Positions 37,786-45,010 of a stretch of DNA of 64,000 nt are shown here, piece after piece. This stretch comes from Falsirhodobacter algicola (lineage in GTDB: Bacteria > Pseudomonadota > Alphaproteobacteria > Rhodobacterales > Rhodobacteraceae). Made by a program: the position numbers and the translations under genes. A model generated the notes under the pieces. The model was not told where the DNA came from and made no database searches. It saw nothing but the letters and a program-made list of their open reading frames with translations. Where the stretch lies: positions 1,805,001 to 1,869,000 of the forward strand of contig NZ_CP047289.1 of NCBI RefSeq assembly GCF_018279165.1, given 5' to 3'. Position 1 is the first letter of the stretch. Each line of letters begins with the position of its first letter.

Positions 37786-37818
37786 TGGGTCGGGGAAAGG
37801 CATACCACCCGTTCCCCG
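37786..37818 (-). promoter_or_regulatory. Candidate pseudoknot leader upstream of ahcY
   Basis: On the minus strand CGGGGAA (37818-37812) pairs with TTCCCCG (37797-37791), a perfect 7-bp stem. The loop contains GGGT (37810-37807), which can pair with ACCC immediately after the stem (37790-37787), giving an H-type pseudoknot. It ends 19 bases before the ahcY start codon. It may instead be a simple hairpin ending the upstream gene. It does not match any riboswitch consensus I know. Confidence 0.35.
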
Positions 37819-37827
37819 GCGGAGCAA

Positions 37828-38238
37828 TCAGAGCGGCAGGCCCACATCCGTCAGCCGGGCCGAAGCGTCATCGCCCGTGGACCAATCGGTGCCCGAACCG
37901 ATGACGCAGGCGATCCCGTCGGCGCGGGTGTAGCTGACGGTCCACGTTCCCGCAGCGCCCGAAGCCCAGACGTCGAATTGCGTGCCATCGGGGTTCATCG
38001 CCGTCAGGACGATGTCCTCCTGATACGCTTCGCCAAGATCGGCCGCGAGCATGTCGGGGGCGGCGCAATAGGGATCGGTCGGAAGCTGATCGGTCCCGGT
38101 GCGGGAGATGCTGTCGTAATAGGCCAGATCCACCGTCTCGCCCTTCATGGCCGGCGGCATCGCGGCATGGACGGGCAGTGCGGCGAGTGTCAGGGCGGCC
38201 CCTGCCAGGGCCAGACGGCGTGTCGTTGCGCGGAACAT
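37828..38238 (-). CDS. Small exported protein of unknown function (136 aa)
   Basis: No named family is recognised. The protein has a signal peptide (MFRATTRRLALAGAALTLAA, cleavage near VHAA) and a mature part of about 112 residues. Two cysteines (in DPYCAAPD and GIACVIGSG) could form a disulfide in the periplasm. The pattern of aromatic and Gly residues near WTVSYTRADG suggests a small beta-rich fold. The ATG at 38238 follows AAAGGAG. It lies 60 bases upstream of ahcY on the same strand and may share a transcript with it. Confidence 0.78.
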   Translation of the reverse strand: MFRATTRRLALAGAALTLAALPVHAAMPPAMKGETVDLAYYDSISRTGTDQLPTDPYCAAPDMLAADLGEAYQEDIVLTAMNPDGTQFDVWASGAAGTWTVSYTRADGIACVIGSGTDWSTGDDASARLTDVGLPL

Positions 38239-38359
38239 GATCAGTTCTCCTTTCCCCTACAACAGCCGGGACGCGCCGATGTTCCCCCGTTGCGGCCGGA
38301 CGGGTCCCTGCGTAAGCAGAAGCCGGACAATCGCATCCGGAAAAAATGGGGGGCCACCC

Positions 38360-38974
38360 GTGAAACGTGCATGGCAAAGAATGCTGTCGGGCCGCCGGCT
38401 CGACCTTCTGGATCCGACGCCGGTGGATGTCGAGATCGGCGACATCGCCCATGGATTGTCCTTCGTCGCCCGGTGGAATGGCCAGACGCATGGCGATTAC
38501 GCCTATTCGGTGGCGGAACATTCGCTGCTGGTGGAAACGATCTTCGGGCGGATCGCGCCGGAGGCGTCCGAAAACGAACGGCTGGCGGCGCTGCTGCACG
38601 ATGCCCCGGAATATGTGATCGGCGACATGATCAGCCCGGTGAAGGCCGCCATCGGCGACGAATACGGGCGGCTCGATGCGCGGCTGACGGCGGCGATCCA
38701 TATCCGGTTCGGCCTGCCGGCGGTGCTGCCCGTGGCGCTGAAACGGCGGATCAAACAGGCCGACCGCATTTCGGCGTGGATGGAGGCGACCACGATCGCC
38801 AGGTTCACCGAGGCCGAGGCCAACCGCTTCTTCGGTCGCCCCGATCCTCGATTGGGCGAGGGGCTGGAGATCTGCCTCCGCCCCCCGGTCACGGTGCGCC
38901 GGGCATTCATTCGGCGCTATGCCGAACTGTCCGGCGATCAGATTTCCATGTCTTCGGGCGACGTACCGGCCTGA
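38360..38974 (+). CDS. HD-domain hydrolase (YfbR-like family)
   Basis: The 204-residue protein has an HD metal-dependent phosphohydrolase fold. The metal ligands are in AYSVAEHSLLVETIF (His), LLHDAPEYVIGDM (His-Asp) and RIKQADRISAWMEA (Asp). Enzymes of this type act on nucleotides or other phosphoesters; the substrate is unknown. GTG at 38360 is chosen because the related proteins I recall begin KRAWQRMLSGRRLDLLDP and GGGGGG precedes it; ATG at 38381 is the alternative. Its 3' end overlaps the convergent H-NS-like gene by 37 bases. Confidence 0.85.
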   Translation: MKRAWQRMLSGRRLDLLDPTPVDVEIGDIAHGLSFVARWNGQTHGDYAYSVAEHSLLVETIFGRIAPEASENERLAALLHDAPEYVIGDMISPVKAAIGDEYGRLDARLTAAIHIRFGLPAVLPVALKRRIKQADRISAWMEATTIARFTEAEANRFFGRPDPRLGEGLEICLRPPVTVRRAFIRRYAELSGDQISMSSGDVPA

Positions 38975-39246
38975 AGCGCATCGAGATACCAGCGCGGCTT
39001 GCGGCCCCGACCGGTCCATGTCTGGGAGGAATCCTGCGGATTGACGTATTTCGGCGTGGCTGCCCCGCGTTTGCGCGTCTGGCTCGCCGCCGTCAGTTCA
39101 CCCAACGAGAACCCCAACTCGCGCGCCTGCGCCTCGAGGGCGGCGACGGCTTCGCGTTTGCGGCGATCCTCGAAGGACTCGATCGCGCGATCAACTTTCG
39201 CGCGCAGATCCTTCAGTTCCTTGAGCGTCAGCTCGTCCAGGTTCAT
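38938..39246 (-). CDS. hvrA: HvrA-type H-NS family DNA-binding protein
   Basis: The 102-residue protein has an N-terminal coiled-coil oligomerisation part (LDELTLKELKDLRAKVDRA) and the C-terminal H-NS DNA-binding motif TWTGRGRKPRWYLDAL at about residues 77-92. In Rhodobacter capsulatus HvrA is encoded beside regA and ahcY and acts as a trans-acting regulator of photosynthesis and nitrogen genes; the location here is the same. The ATG at 39246 follows GGTGGAG. The upstream gap is AT-rich and contains CCGCC and GGCGG arms flanking GTGATATACAATAA on the minus strand, possibly its promoter or operator. Confidence 0.88.
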   Translation of the reverse strand: MNLDELTLKELKDLRAKVDRAIESFEDRRKREAVAALEAQARELGFSLGELTAASQTRKRGAATPKYVNPQDSSQTWTGRGRKPRWYLDALQAGTSPEDMEI

Positions 39247-39340
39247 GCGACTCCACCTTTGGTTGTGTTTCAATATCCGCCTTATTGTATATCACGGCGG
39301 AAATGACACGAGGGGCGCAATCAAATAAAAGTGCAATCCC

Positions 39341-39895
39341 CTATTTAGGACTGCGCTTGGCCAGAATTCTTTGAAGCGTGCGGCGGTGCATGTTCAAACG
39401 GCGGGCCGTTTCGGAAACGTTCCGGTCGCACATTTCGAAAACGCGCTGGATATGTTCCCAGCGTACGCGGTCTGCAGACATTGGGTTGTCAGGCAAATCG
39501 GGCACCGCTTCGAGATGGCCCAAAAGTGCGCGCGTCACTTCATTCGCATCCGCCGGTTTCGAAAGATAATCCGTCGCGCCGATTTTAACGGCCGCCACGG
39601 CGGTCGCAATTGCGCCATATCCCGTCAAAACCACGATGCGGCAATTCGGGCGCGCCTCGCGCAAAAGCTCCACGATCTCGAGGCCGTTTCCATCCTCCAG
39701 CCGCAGGTCGATCACGGCATAGGCGGGCGGCGCCTGGAGCGCCAAGGCCTTGCCCTCGGCCACGCTGCTTGCCGTCTGCGGGGCGAAGCCGCGCTTTTCC
39801 ATCGCCTTGGCAAGGCGCTTCACGAAGGGTTCGTCATCATCGACCAGAAGCAGGCTGGGATCCGGGCCCGGCCCGGTAGCGACGTCGTCGGACAT
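39341..39895 (-). CDS. regA: RegA (PrrA/ActR) redox response regulator
   Basis: The 184-residue protein is the response regulator of the RegBA redox system, which controls respiration, photosynthesis, carbon and nitrogen fixation. The receiver domain has the acidic pocket LLLVDDDEPF, phospho-acceptor Asp63 in VIDLRLEDG and Lys in YLSKPAD. The C-terminal Fis-type helix-turn-helix is VSETARRLNMHRRTLQRILAKR. The ATG at 39895 follows GGGGGAGG. It is transcribed away from regB, 145 bases apart, and the senC/prrC gene that normally lies in this cluster is absent. Confidence 0.96.
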   Translation of the reverse strand: MSDDVATGPGPDPSLLLVDDDEPFVKRLAKAMEKRGFAPQTASSVAEGKALALQAPPAYAVIDLRLEDGNGLEIVELLREARPNCRIVVLTGYGAIATAVAAVKIGATDYLSKPADANEVTRALLGHLEAVPDLPDNPMSADRVRWEHIQRVFEMCDRNVSETARRLNMHRRTLQRILAKRSPK

Positions 39896-40040
39896 GGAAA
39901 AGGCGCCTCCCCCGTTGTGATACCGATGGTTAGGGCAAAGGCGCGCGGGCGTCAAATACGCGGCGCGTGGATTGATCGGGAACGATGCGCGGCGTATCAC
40001 GGATATCCGCCCGCCCCCCGCACCGATGAAAGGTGGTACG

Positions 40041-41414
40041 ATGACTTCCACGATGGATCCGATGCTGCCGCGGGGCGACTGGCTGCGCCTGCACACGCTG
40101 GTCAACCTGCGCTGGATCTCCATCTGCGGGCAGCTGTCGGCGGTGGCGGTCTGCGACCGGGTGCTGAACATCCATCTGCCGCTCGGGGCCTGCTATCTGA
40201 CGGTGATCCTGCTGCTGGGGGCGAACATCATCTTCGCCATGGGCAATCCCGGCAACCGCCGCCTGACCGAGACGGAGGCCCTGCTGACGCTGCTGTTCGA
40301 CATGTCGCAGCTGTCGATGCTGATCTTCCTGACGGGCGGGCTGTCGAACCCGTTCGTGCTGCTGATCCTTGCGCCAGTGGTGATCGCGGCCTCGGCGCTC
40401 AGCCTCTACACCACGATCGCGCTGTCGCTGGCGGCGGCGGTCTGGGTGACGGTGGTGACGGTCTGGCACCTGCCGATGGTCTTGGCCGACGGCACGCCGC
40501 TTCAATCGCCCGACCTGTTCCGCTTCGGCTTCTGGCTCTCCATGGTGACGGGCATCGCCTTCACCTCGATCTATGCGCACCGCGTCTCGGCCGAGGCGCG
40601 GCGCATGTCCGAGGCGCTTTTGGCCACGCAGATGGCCCTTGCGCGCGAACAGAAGCTGACCGACCTCGGCGGTGTGGTCGCGGCGGCGGCGCATGAACTG
40701 GGCACCCCCCTCGCCACGATCAAGCTCGTCAGCACCGAACTGATGGAGGAGCTGCGCGGCACGCCCGATCTGCACGACGATGCCGGACTGATCCGCGATC
40801 AGGCCGAACGCTGCCGCGACATCCTGCGCGCCATGGGACAAAGCGGCAAGGATGACAGCCATATGCGTCAGGCCCCGCTGGAGACGCTGCTGCGCGATGC
40901 GGCCGAACCGCATCTGTCGCGCGGGCGGCAGGTGCATTTCCGCGTCGCCCCCGCCTCCGATGGCGCCGGCCCCATGCCCAGCGTCCTGCGTCGGCCCGAA
41001 ATCCTGCACGGTCTGCGCAACCTCGTGCAGAACGCCGTCGATTTCTCCCGCGCCGAGGTGTGGGTGGACGCCACATGGACCGAGGGCGAGATCCGCATCC
41101 GCATCAGCGATGACGGTGCCGGTTTCCCGCCGCAGATCCTGAACCGCATCGGCGAGCCGTTCGTGCGCACCCGCCGCCCCGCCGAACGGCCGGGCTATGA
41201 CGGGATGGGCCTTGGGCTGTTCATCGCCAAGACGCTGCTGGAACGTTCGGGTGCGCGGCTGCGCTTCGGCAATGCCGTCGCGGCCCCGCCGGGCCGTCGC
41301 CGCCCCGCCCGCACCCCCCGCGGCACCGGCGCCGTCGTCGATGTGACATGGCGGCGCGAGCTGGTGGAAAGCGAGCCCGGCCCCCTGCGGCAGAACAGCC
41401 CGCTGCTGCCCTAA
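40041..41414 (+). CDS. regB: RegB (PrrB/ActS) redox sensor histidine kinase
   Basis: The 457-residue kinase senses the quinone pool. It has six membrane helices (about residues 25-180), the quinone-binding heptapeptide GGLSNPF at 99-105, the phosphorylated His218 in the H-box AAHELGTPLATIKL, and the redox-active cysteine exactly 40 residues later (Cys258 in AERCRDIL), matching Cys265 of R. capsulatus. The ATPase domain shows NLVQNAVDFSR and GMGLGLFIAKTLLERSG. ATG at 40041 follows GGTGG. A GTGATAC/GTATCAC inverted repeat (39917-39923 and 39994-40000) lies in the shared regA/regB promoter region. Confidence 0.96.
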   Translation: MTSTMDPMLPRGDWLRLHTLVNLRWISICGQLSAVAVCDRVLNIHLPLGACYLTVILLLGANIIFAMGNPGNRRLTETEALLTLLFDMSQLSMLIFLTGGLSNPFVLLILAPVVIAASALSLYTTIALSLAAAVWVTVVTVWHLPMVLADGTPLQSPDLFRFGFWLSMVTGIAFTSIYAHRVSAEARRMSEALLATQMALAREQKLTDLGGVVAAAAHELGTPLATIKLVSTELMEELRGTPDLHDDAGLIRDQAERCRDILRAMGQSGKDDSHMRQAPLETLLRDAAEPHLSRGRQVHFRVAPASDGAGPMPSVLRRPEILHGLRNLVQNAVDFSRAEVWVDATWTEGEIRIRISDDGAGFPPQILNRIGEPFVRTRRPAERPGYDGMGLGLFIAKTLLERSGARLRFGNAVAAPPGRRRPARTPRGTGAVVDVTWRRELVESEPGPLRQNSPLLP

Positions 41415-41424
41415 GGGGCGGAGA

Positions 41425-41457
41425 ATTAAGGCTTCGTTAACTAAAGACCGCCTTAAT
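41425..41457. promoter_or_regulatory. CtrA-type binding site upstream of the DivL-like gene
   Basis: TTAA at 41426-41429, seven bases, then TTAA at 41437-41440 is an exact full CtrA consensus. A third TTAA is at 41453-41456. The outer sequence ATTAAGGC (41425-41432) and GCCTTAAT (41450-41457) is a perfect 8-bp inverted repeat. The element lies 29-61 bases before the start codon of the PAS-domain gene. Confidence 0.6.
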
Positions 41458-41485
41458 GGTCCGGTAACCTTTCGTCGGATCGCGC

Positions 41486-42943
41486 ATGTTCAACCTCAAC
41501 CTGCTGGGCCAGGCCTCGGGCGCCGCGGCGATGGCCGTGGCCGCATCGCTGCTTCTTCTGCGGGCCGGGGCGTTGCGCCTGTTGCAGCCCGCCCCCCGCC
41601 ATGACGAGGTGGACCAGACCGTGTTCCTGCTGGATGGGGCGCGCCTGCTCGATGCCTGCTATCGCGGTCGGCAGTTCCTGAGCGCGGCACCGCGGCACGG
41701 CATGACGGAATGCGGCTGGCTGCTGACGCATCTGGAACGGATGTTCCCCGGCCTCGGGGCGGAACTCGCCGCGCTCGGCCCCGGTCAGTCGCTGGAACGG
41801 CAGGGCGAAGACGGGATGCTGATGCTGGCCGAACGCCATACCAGCACGACGCGAATCATCCTGATGGCCCAGAACGGCGACATGGACCGCCTGACCCGTC
41901 AGGCCGAGCGGGAGGAGCTGTGCCATCTGCGGGCCGCCGCCCTCGCCGCGCCCGCGCCCACTTGGTACGAAACCGAGGACGGCGCGGTGATCTGGGCCAA
42001 CCGCGCCTATCTCGAACTGGCCGGGCGCGAGCGGCCCGTCTGGCCCTTTCCGCGCCTCTTCGAACCGGGGGGCAGCGGGCGCATCCAGTGCGGCACCGAA
42101 TGGTACGACGTGCATGCCGAGGCCGATGACGGGGGCCGGCACTGCTTCGCCCTTCCCGCCGGGCCCGCCGTCCGGGCCGAGGCGCAGTTGCGCGATTTCC
42201 GTCAGACCCTCAGCCGCACCTTCGCCGATCTGCCCATCGGCCTTGCCGTCTTCGACAACAAGCGCAAGCTGCAGATGTTCAACCCGGCGCTGTTGGAACT
42301 GACGCGGCTGGCCTCGGGGTTCCTGTCGGATCAGCCGTCGCTGTTCGCGATGCTCGATGCGATGCGCGATGCGCGCACCATTCCCGAACCGCGCGATTAC
42401 CGCAGCTGGCGGCGCAACATGCTCGCGCTGGAGGAGGCCGCCGCCCGCGGCGATTACGAAGAGACATGGATGCTGCCCGGCGGGCGCACCCACCGCGTGA
42501 TCGGGCGTCCCCATTCCAGCGGCGGCCTTGCCCTGATGTTCGAGGACATCTCCTCCGAGATGACGCGCCTGCGCAATCACCGCGCCGAGATGGAGCTGGG
42601 GCAGGCGGTGCTGGACGGGATCGACGATGCGGTGGCGGTCTTTTCGGCGTCCGGGGCGCTGCTGCTGTCGAACACGCCCTATGCCGCGCTTTGGGGGCAC
42701 GATCCGCTTGCGGTGCTGGATGACCGCACGCTGGAGGAACTGCTGCCTGGCTGGCGCGCCCGCACGGTCAGCGATCCGTTCTGGGATGCGGTGGTGGCCG
42801 GGGCCACCGCGCCGCGGCAGGCCGACCTGCGGCTGACCGATGGCCGTCCGCTGCGCGCCAGCCTGCAACCGCTTCCCGGCGGGTCGGTGATGATCCGCTT
42901 TCAACTGAGGCCGGCGGCCAAGGTCGCCCTCGCGGCGGGCTGA
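41486..42943 (+). CDS. PAS-domain protein lacking a kinase domain, DivL-like
   Basis: The 485-residue protein has an N-terminal membrane helix (about residues 8-28), then PAS-like segments: TWYETEDGAVIWANRAYLEL near 160 (in part), LPIGLAVFDNKRKLQMFNPAL near 255, and GIDDAVAVFSASGALLLSNTPY near 385. No H-box, N-box or G-box follows, so it cannot be a histidine kinase. In Caulobacter the CtrA-pathway protein DivL sits next to tsaE, and in Rhodobacter capsulatus a PAS protein called DivL controls CtrA phosphorylation; position and architecture fit that protein. It is followed 43 bases later by tsaE. The DivL identity is an inference. Confidence 0.8.
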   Translation: MFNLNLLGQASGAAAMAVAASLLLLRAGALRLLQPAPRHDEVDQTVFLLDGARLLDACYRGRQFLSAAPRHGMTECGWLLTHLERMFPGLGAELAALGPGQSLERQGEDGMLMLAERHTSTTRIILMAQNGDMDRLTRQAEREELCHLRAAALAAPAPTWYETEDGAVIWANRAYLELAGRERPVWPFPRLFEPGGSGRIQCGTEWYDVHAEADDGGRHCFALPAGPAVRAEAQLRDFRQTLSRTFADLPIGLAVFDNKRKLQMFNPALLELTRLASGFLSDQPSLFAMLDAMRDARTIPEPRDYRSWRRNMLALEEAAARGDYEETWMLPGGRTHRVIGRPHSSGGLALMFEDISSEMTRLRNHRAEMELGQAVLDGIDDAVAVFSASGALLLSNTPYAALWGHDPLAVLDDRTLEELLPGWRARTVSDPFWDAVVAGATAPRQADLRLTDGRPLRASLQPLPGGSVMIRFQLRPAAKVALAAG

Positions 42944-42986
42944 TCCCCCTTGCGCCGAGGGCCGCGCCCCGTCATCTTCCGGGCCG

Positions 42987-44369
42987 ATGACGCTGATCCT
43001 GCCCCTTGCCGACGATGATGCCACGGCCCGCCTTGGCACCGACCTTGCCGCCATCCTGCGCGCGGGCGATACCGTGCTGCTGTCGGGGGGCATCGGCGCG
43101 GGCAAGACCCATCTGGCGCGCGCCCTGATCCGCGCCCGCACGGGGGAAACGGACATTCCCTCTCCCACGTTCACGCTGGTGCAGACCTATGAGGGCGATC
43201 CCGCGATCTGGCATGCCGACCTCTACCGCCTGTCCCACCCCGACGAGGTGATCGAGCTGGGCCTCGATGCCGCGATGGAGGAGGCGATCTGCCTGATCGA
43301 ATGGCCCGACCGTCTGGGCGATCTGGCCCCGGACACCGCCCTGCGCATCGCGTTGGAGGTGGAGGGCGAGGGGCGTCTGGCCCGCCTCGACGGCCCGGCG
43401 GCGCTTCTGGCGCGGCTGCGCGCCCGGCAGGCTGATGCCCTGCTGCGCGCGGGCGGCTGGGACGAGGCCCTGCGCGCGCCACTGGCGGGCGATGCCTCGG
43501 CGCGCGGCTATCAGCGGCTGACGGGTGCGGCGGGCCGCGCCATCCTGATGGACGCGCCCCCCCGCTCGGGCGACGATCCGGCCGATTTCGTCGCGGTTGC
43601 GGCGCATCTGCGCGGCATCGGCCTGTCGGCGCCGCAGGTGCTGGGCGCCGATATCGCGCAGGGCTTCCTGCTGCTGGAGGATCTGGGCGATGCCCTGTTC
43701 GCGCGGCTCTTGGAGGGCGATCCCACACGCGAAGCCGCGCTCTATGCCGCCGCCACCGATGTGCTGATCCACCTCCAAGCGGCCCCGCCGATGCCCGGCC
43801 TTCCCGACCTCTCCGCCCGCGACTGGGCCGAGGCCGTGGCCCCGGCCTTCGACAGCTATGGCGGGCGCGGCGCGGAGGCCGCGATCCCCGCGCTTGCCGA
43901 GGCCATCCGCCACCATGCCGATGGCCCGCGCGTGATGATCCTGCGCGATTATCACGCGGAGAACCTGCTGTGGTTGCCCGATCGCGCGGGCCTTGCCGCG
44001 GTGGGGCTGCTGGATTTCCAACTCGCGCAAATGGGCCAGCCCGCCTATGACCTCGTATCGCTGCTGCAGGATGCGCGGCGCGACGTGTCCCCGGCGGTGG
44101 AGGAGGCGATGATCGCCCGCTTCGATCCGTCTGCGGCCTTCCGCGCGCAATATGCGGTGATGGGGGCCCAGCGCGCGCTGCGCATCCTCGGTATCTTCGC
44201 GCGGTTGGCGGTACGGGGAAAACCGGCCTATCTGCGGCTGATCCCGCGCGTCTGGGATCAGTTGCACCGCAACCTCGCGCATCCGGCCCTGACCGAGGTC
44301 GCGGGCCATCTCGATCTTCCCGCACCCACGCCCGCCCATCTCGACAGGATCGCCCGATGCCGCCCCTGA
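42987..44369 (+). CDS. Fusion of TsaE ATPase and AmgK-like sugar kinase
   Basis: The 460-residue protein joins two enzymes. Residues 1-150 are TsaE, the ATPase needed for threonylcarbamoyl-adenosine tRNA modification, with Walker A SGGIGAGKTHLARAL (residue 33 on), SPTFTLVQ and HADLYRL. Residues 155-460 are an aminoglycoside-phosphotransferase-fold kinase of the AmgK type with ILRDYHAENLLWLP (catalytic loop) and GLLDFQLAQMGQPAYDLVSLLQD (metal motif, in part). AmgK phosphorylates the anomeric position of MurNAc in cell-wall recycling. The following gene is murU, the next step, which supports this. Such fusions occur in Rhodobacterales. Confidence 0.93.
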   Translation: MTLILPLADDDATARLGTDLAAILRAGDTVLLSGGIGAGKTHLARALIRARTGETDIPSPTFTLVQTYEGDPAIWHADLYRLSHPDEVIELGLDAAMEEAICLIEWPDRLGDLAPDTALRIALEVEGEGRLARLDGPAALLARLRARQADALLRAGGWDEALRAPLAGDASARGYQRLTGAAGRAILMDAPPRSGDDPADFVAVAAHLRGIGLSAPQVLGADIAQGFLLLEDLGDALFARLLEGDPTREAALYAAATDVLIHLQAAPPMPGLPDLSARDWAEAVAPAFDSYGGRGAEAAIPALAEAIRHHADGPRVMILRDYHAENLLWLPDRAGLAAVGLLDFQLAQMGQPAYDLVSLLQDARRDVSPAVEEAMIARFDPSAAFRAQYAVMGAQRALRILGIFARLAVRGKPAYLRLIPRVWDQLHRNLAHPALTEVAGHLDLPAPTPAHLDRIARCRP

Positions 44370-45010
44370 TGCTGTTCGCCGCTGGCCTTGGCACCCGCAT
44401 GGGCGCGCTGACGGCCGACCGACCCAAACCGATGATCCCCGTCGCGGGCCGCCCACTGATCGATCACGCGCTGGCGCTGGCCCGGCAGGCCGAGGTGACG
44501 CGCATCGTCGCCAACACCCACTATCTGCCGGACCGCCTGCGCCTGCCGCCCGATGTGATCGTCAGCCATGAGCCGGAGCTGCTGGAAACCGGGGGCGGGC
44601 TGCGTGCCGCGCTGCCGCTTCTGGGCGAAGGGCCGGTGATGACGCTGAACACCGATGCCGTCTGGACCGGGGCGAACCCGCTGCGCCAATTGAGGCAGGC
44701 ATGGGACCCGGCCCGCATGGACGCGCTGCTGCTGCTGCTGCCCGCGCGGCAGGCCACCGGCTATCGCGGGGCGGGCGATTTCACGGGGGGGCCGGTGCTC
44801 GCCCGCGGGGGGGATCACGCCTATCTCGGGGCGCAGATCCTCGATCCGTCGGGGCTGGCGGATATCCCGGACACCGCGTTTTCGCTCAATCTGCTGTGGG
44901 ACCGGTTCATCGCGCGGGGGCGGCTTTACGGCATCGTCCACGATGGCGGCTGGTGCGACGTGGGCCGCCCCGAAAGCTTGCCCTTGGCGGAGGGGCTGCT
45001 TCATGGGTGA
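44357..45010 (+). CDS. murU: MurU-like nucleotidyltransferase
   Basis: The 217-residue enzyme probably converts MurNAc-1-phosphate to UDP-MurNAc in the peptidoglycan-recycling route. It has the nucleotidyltransferase N terminus LFAAGLGTRMGALTADRPKPM, LETGGGLRAALPLLG and MTLNTDAVW (metal-binding Asp). It overlaps the TsaE-AmgK gene by 13 bases upstream and addB by eight downstream, so it is in the same coupled operon. Relatives acting on other sugar phosphates exist, but the AmgK neighbour favours MurU. Confidence 0.9.
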   Translation: MPPLMLFAAGLGTRMGALTADRPKPMIPVAGRPLIDHALALARQAEVTRIVANTHYLPDRLRLPPDVIVSHEPELLETGGGLRAALPLLGEGPVMTLNTDAVWTGANPLRQLRQAWDPARMDALLLLLPARQATGYRGAGDFTGGPVLARGGDHAYLGAQILDPSGLADIPDTAFSLNLLWDRFIARGRLYGIVHDGGWCDVGRPESLPLAEGLLHG

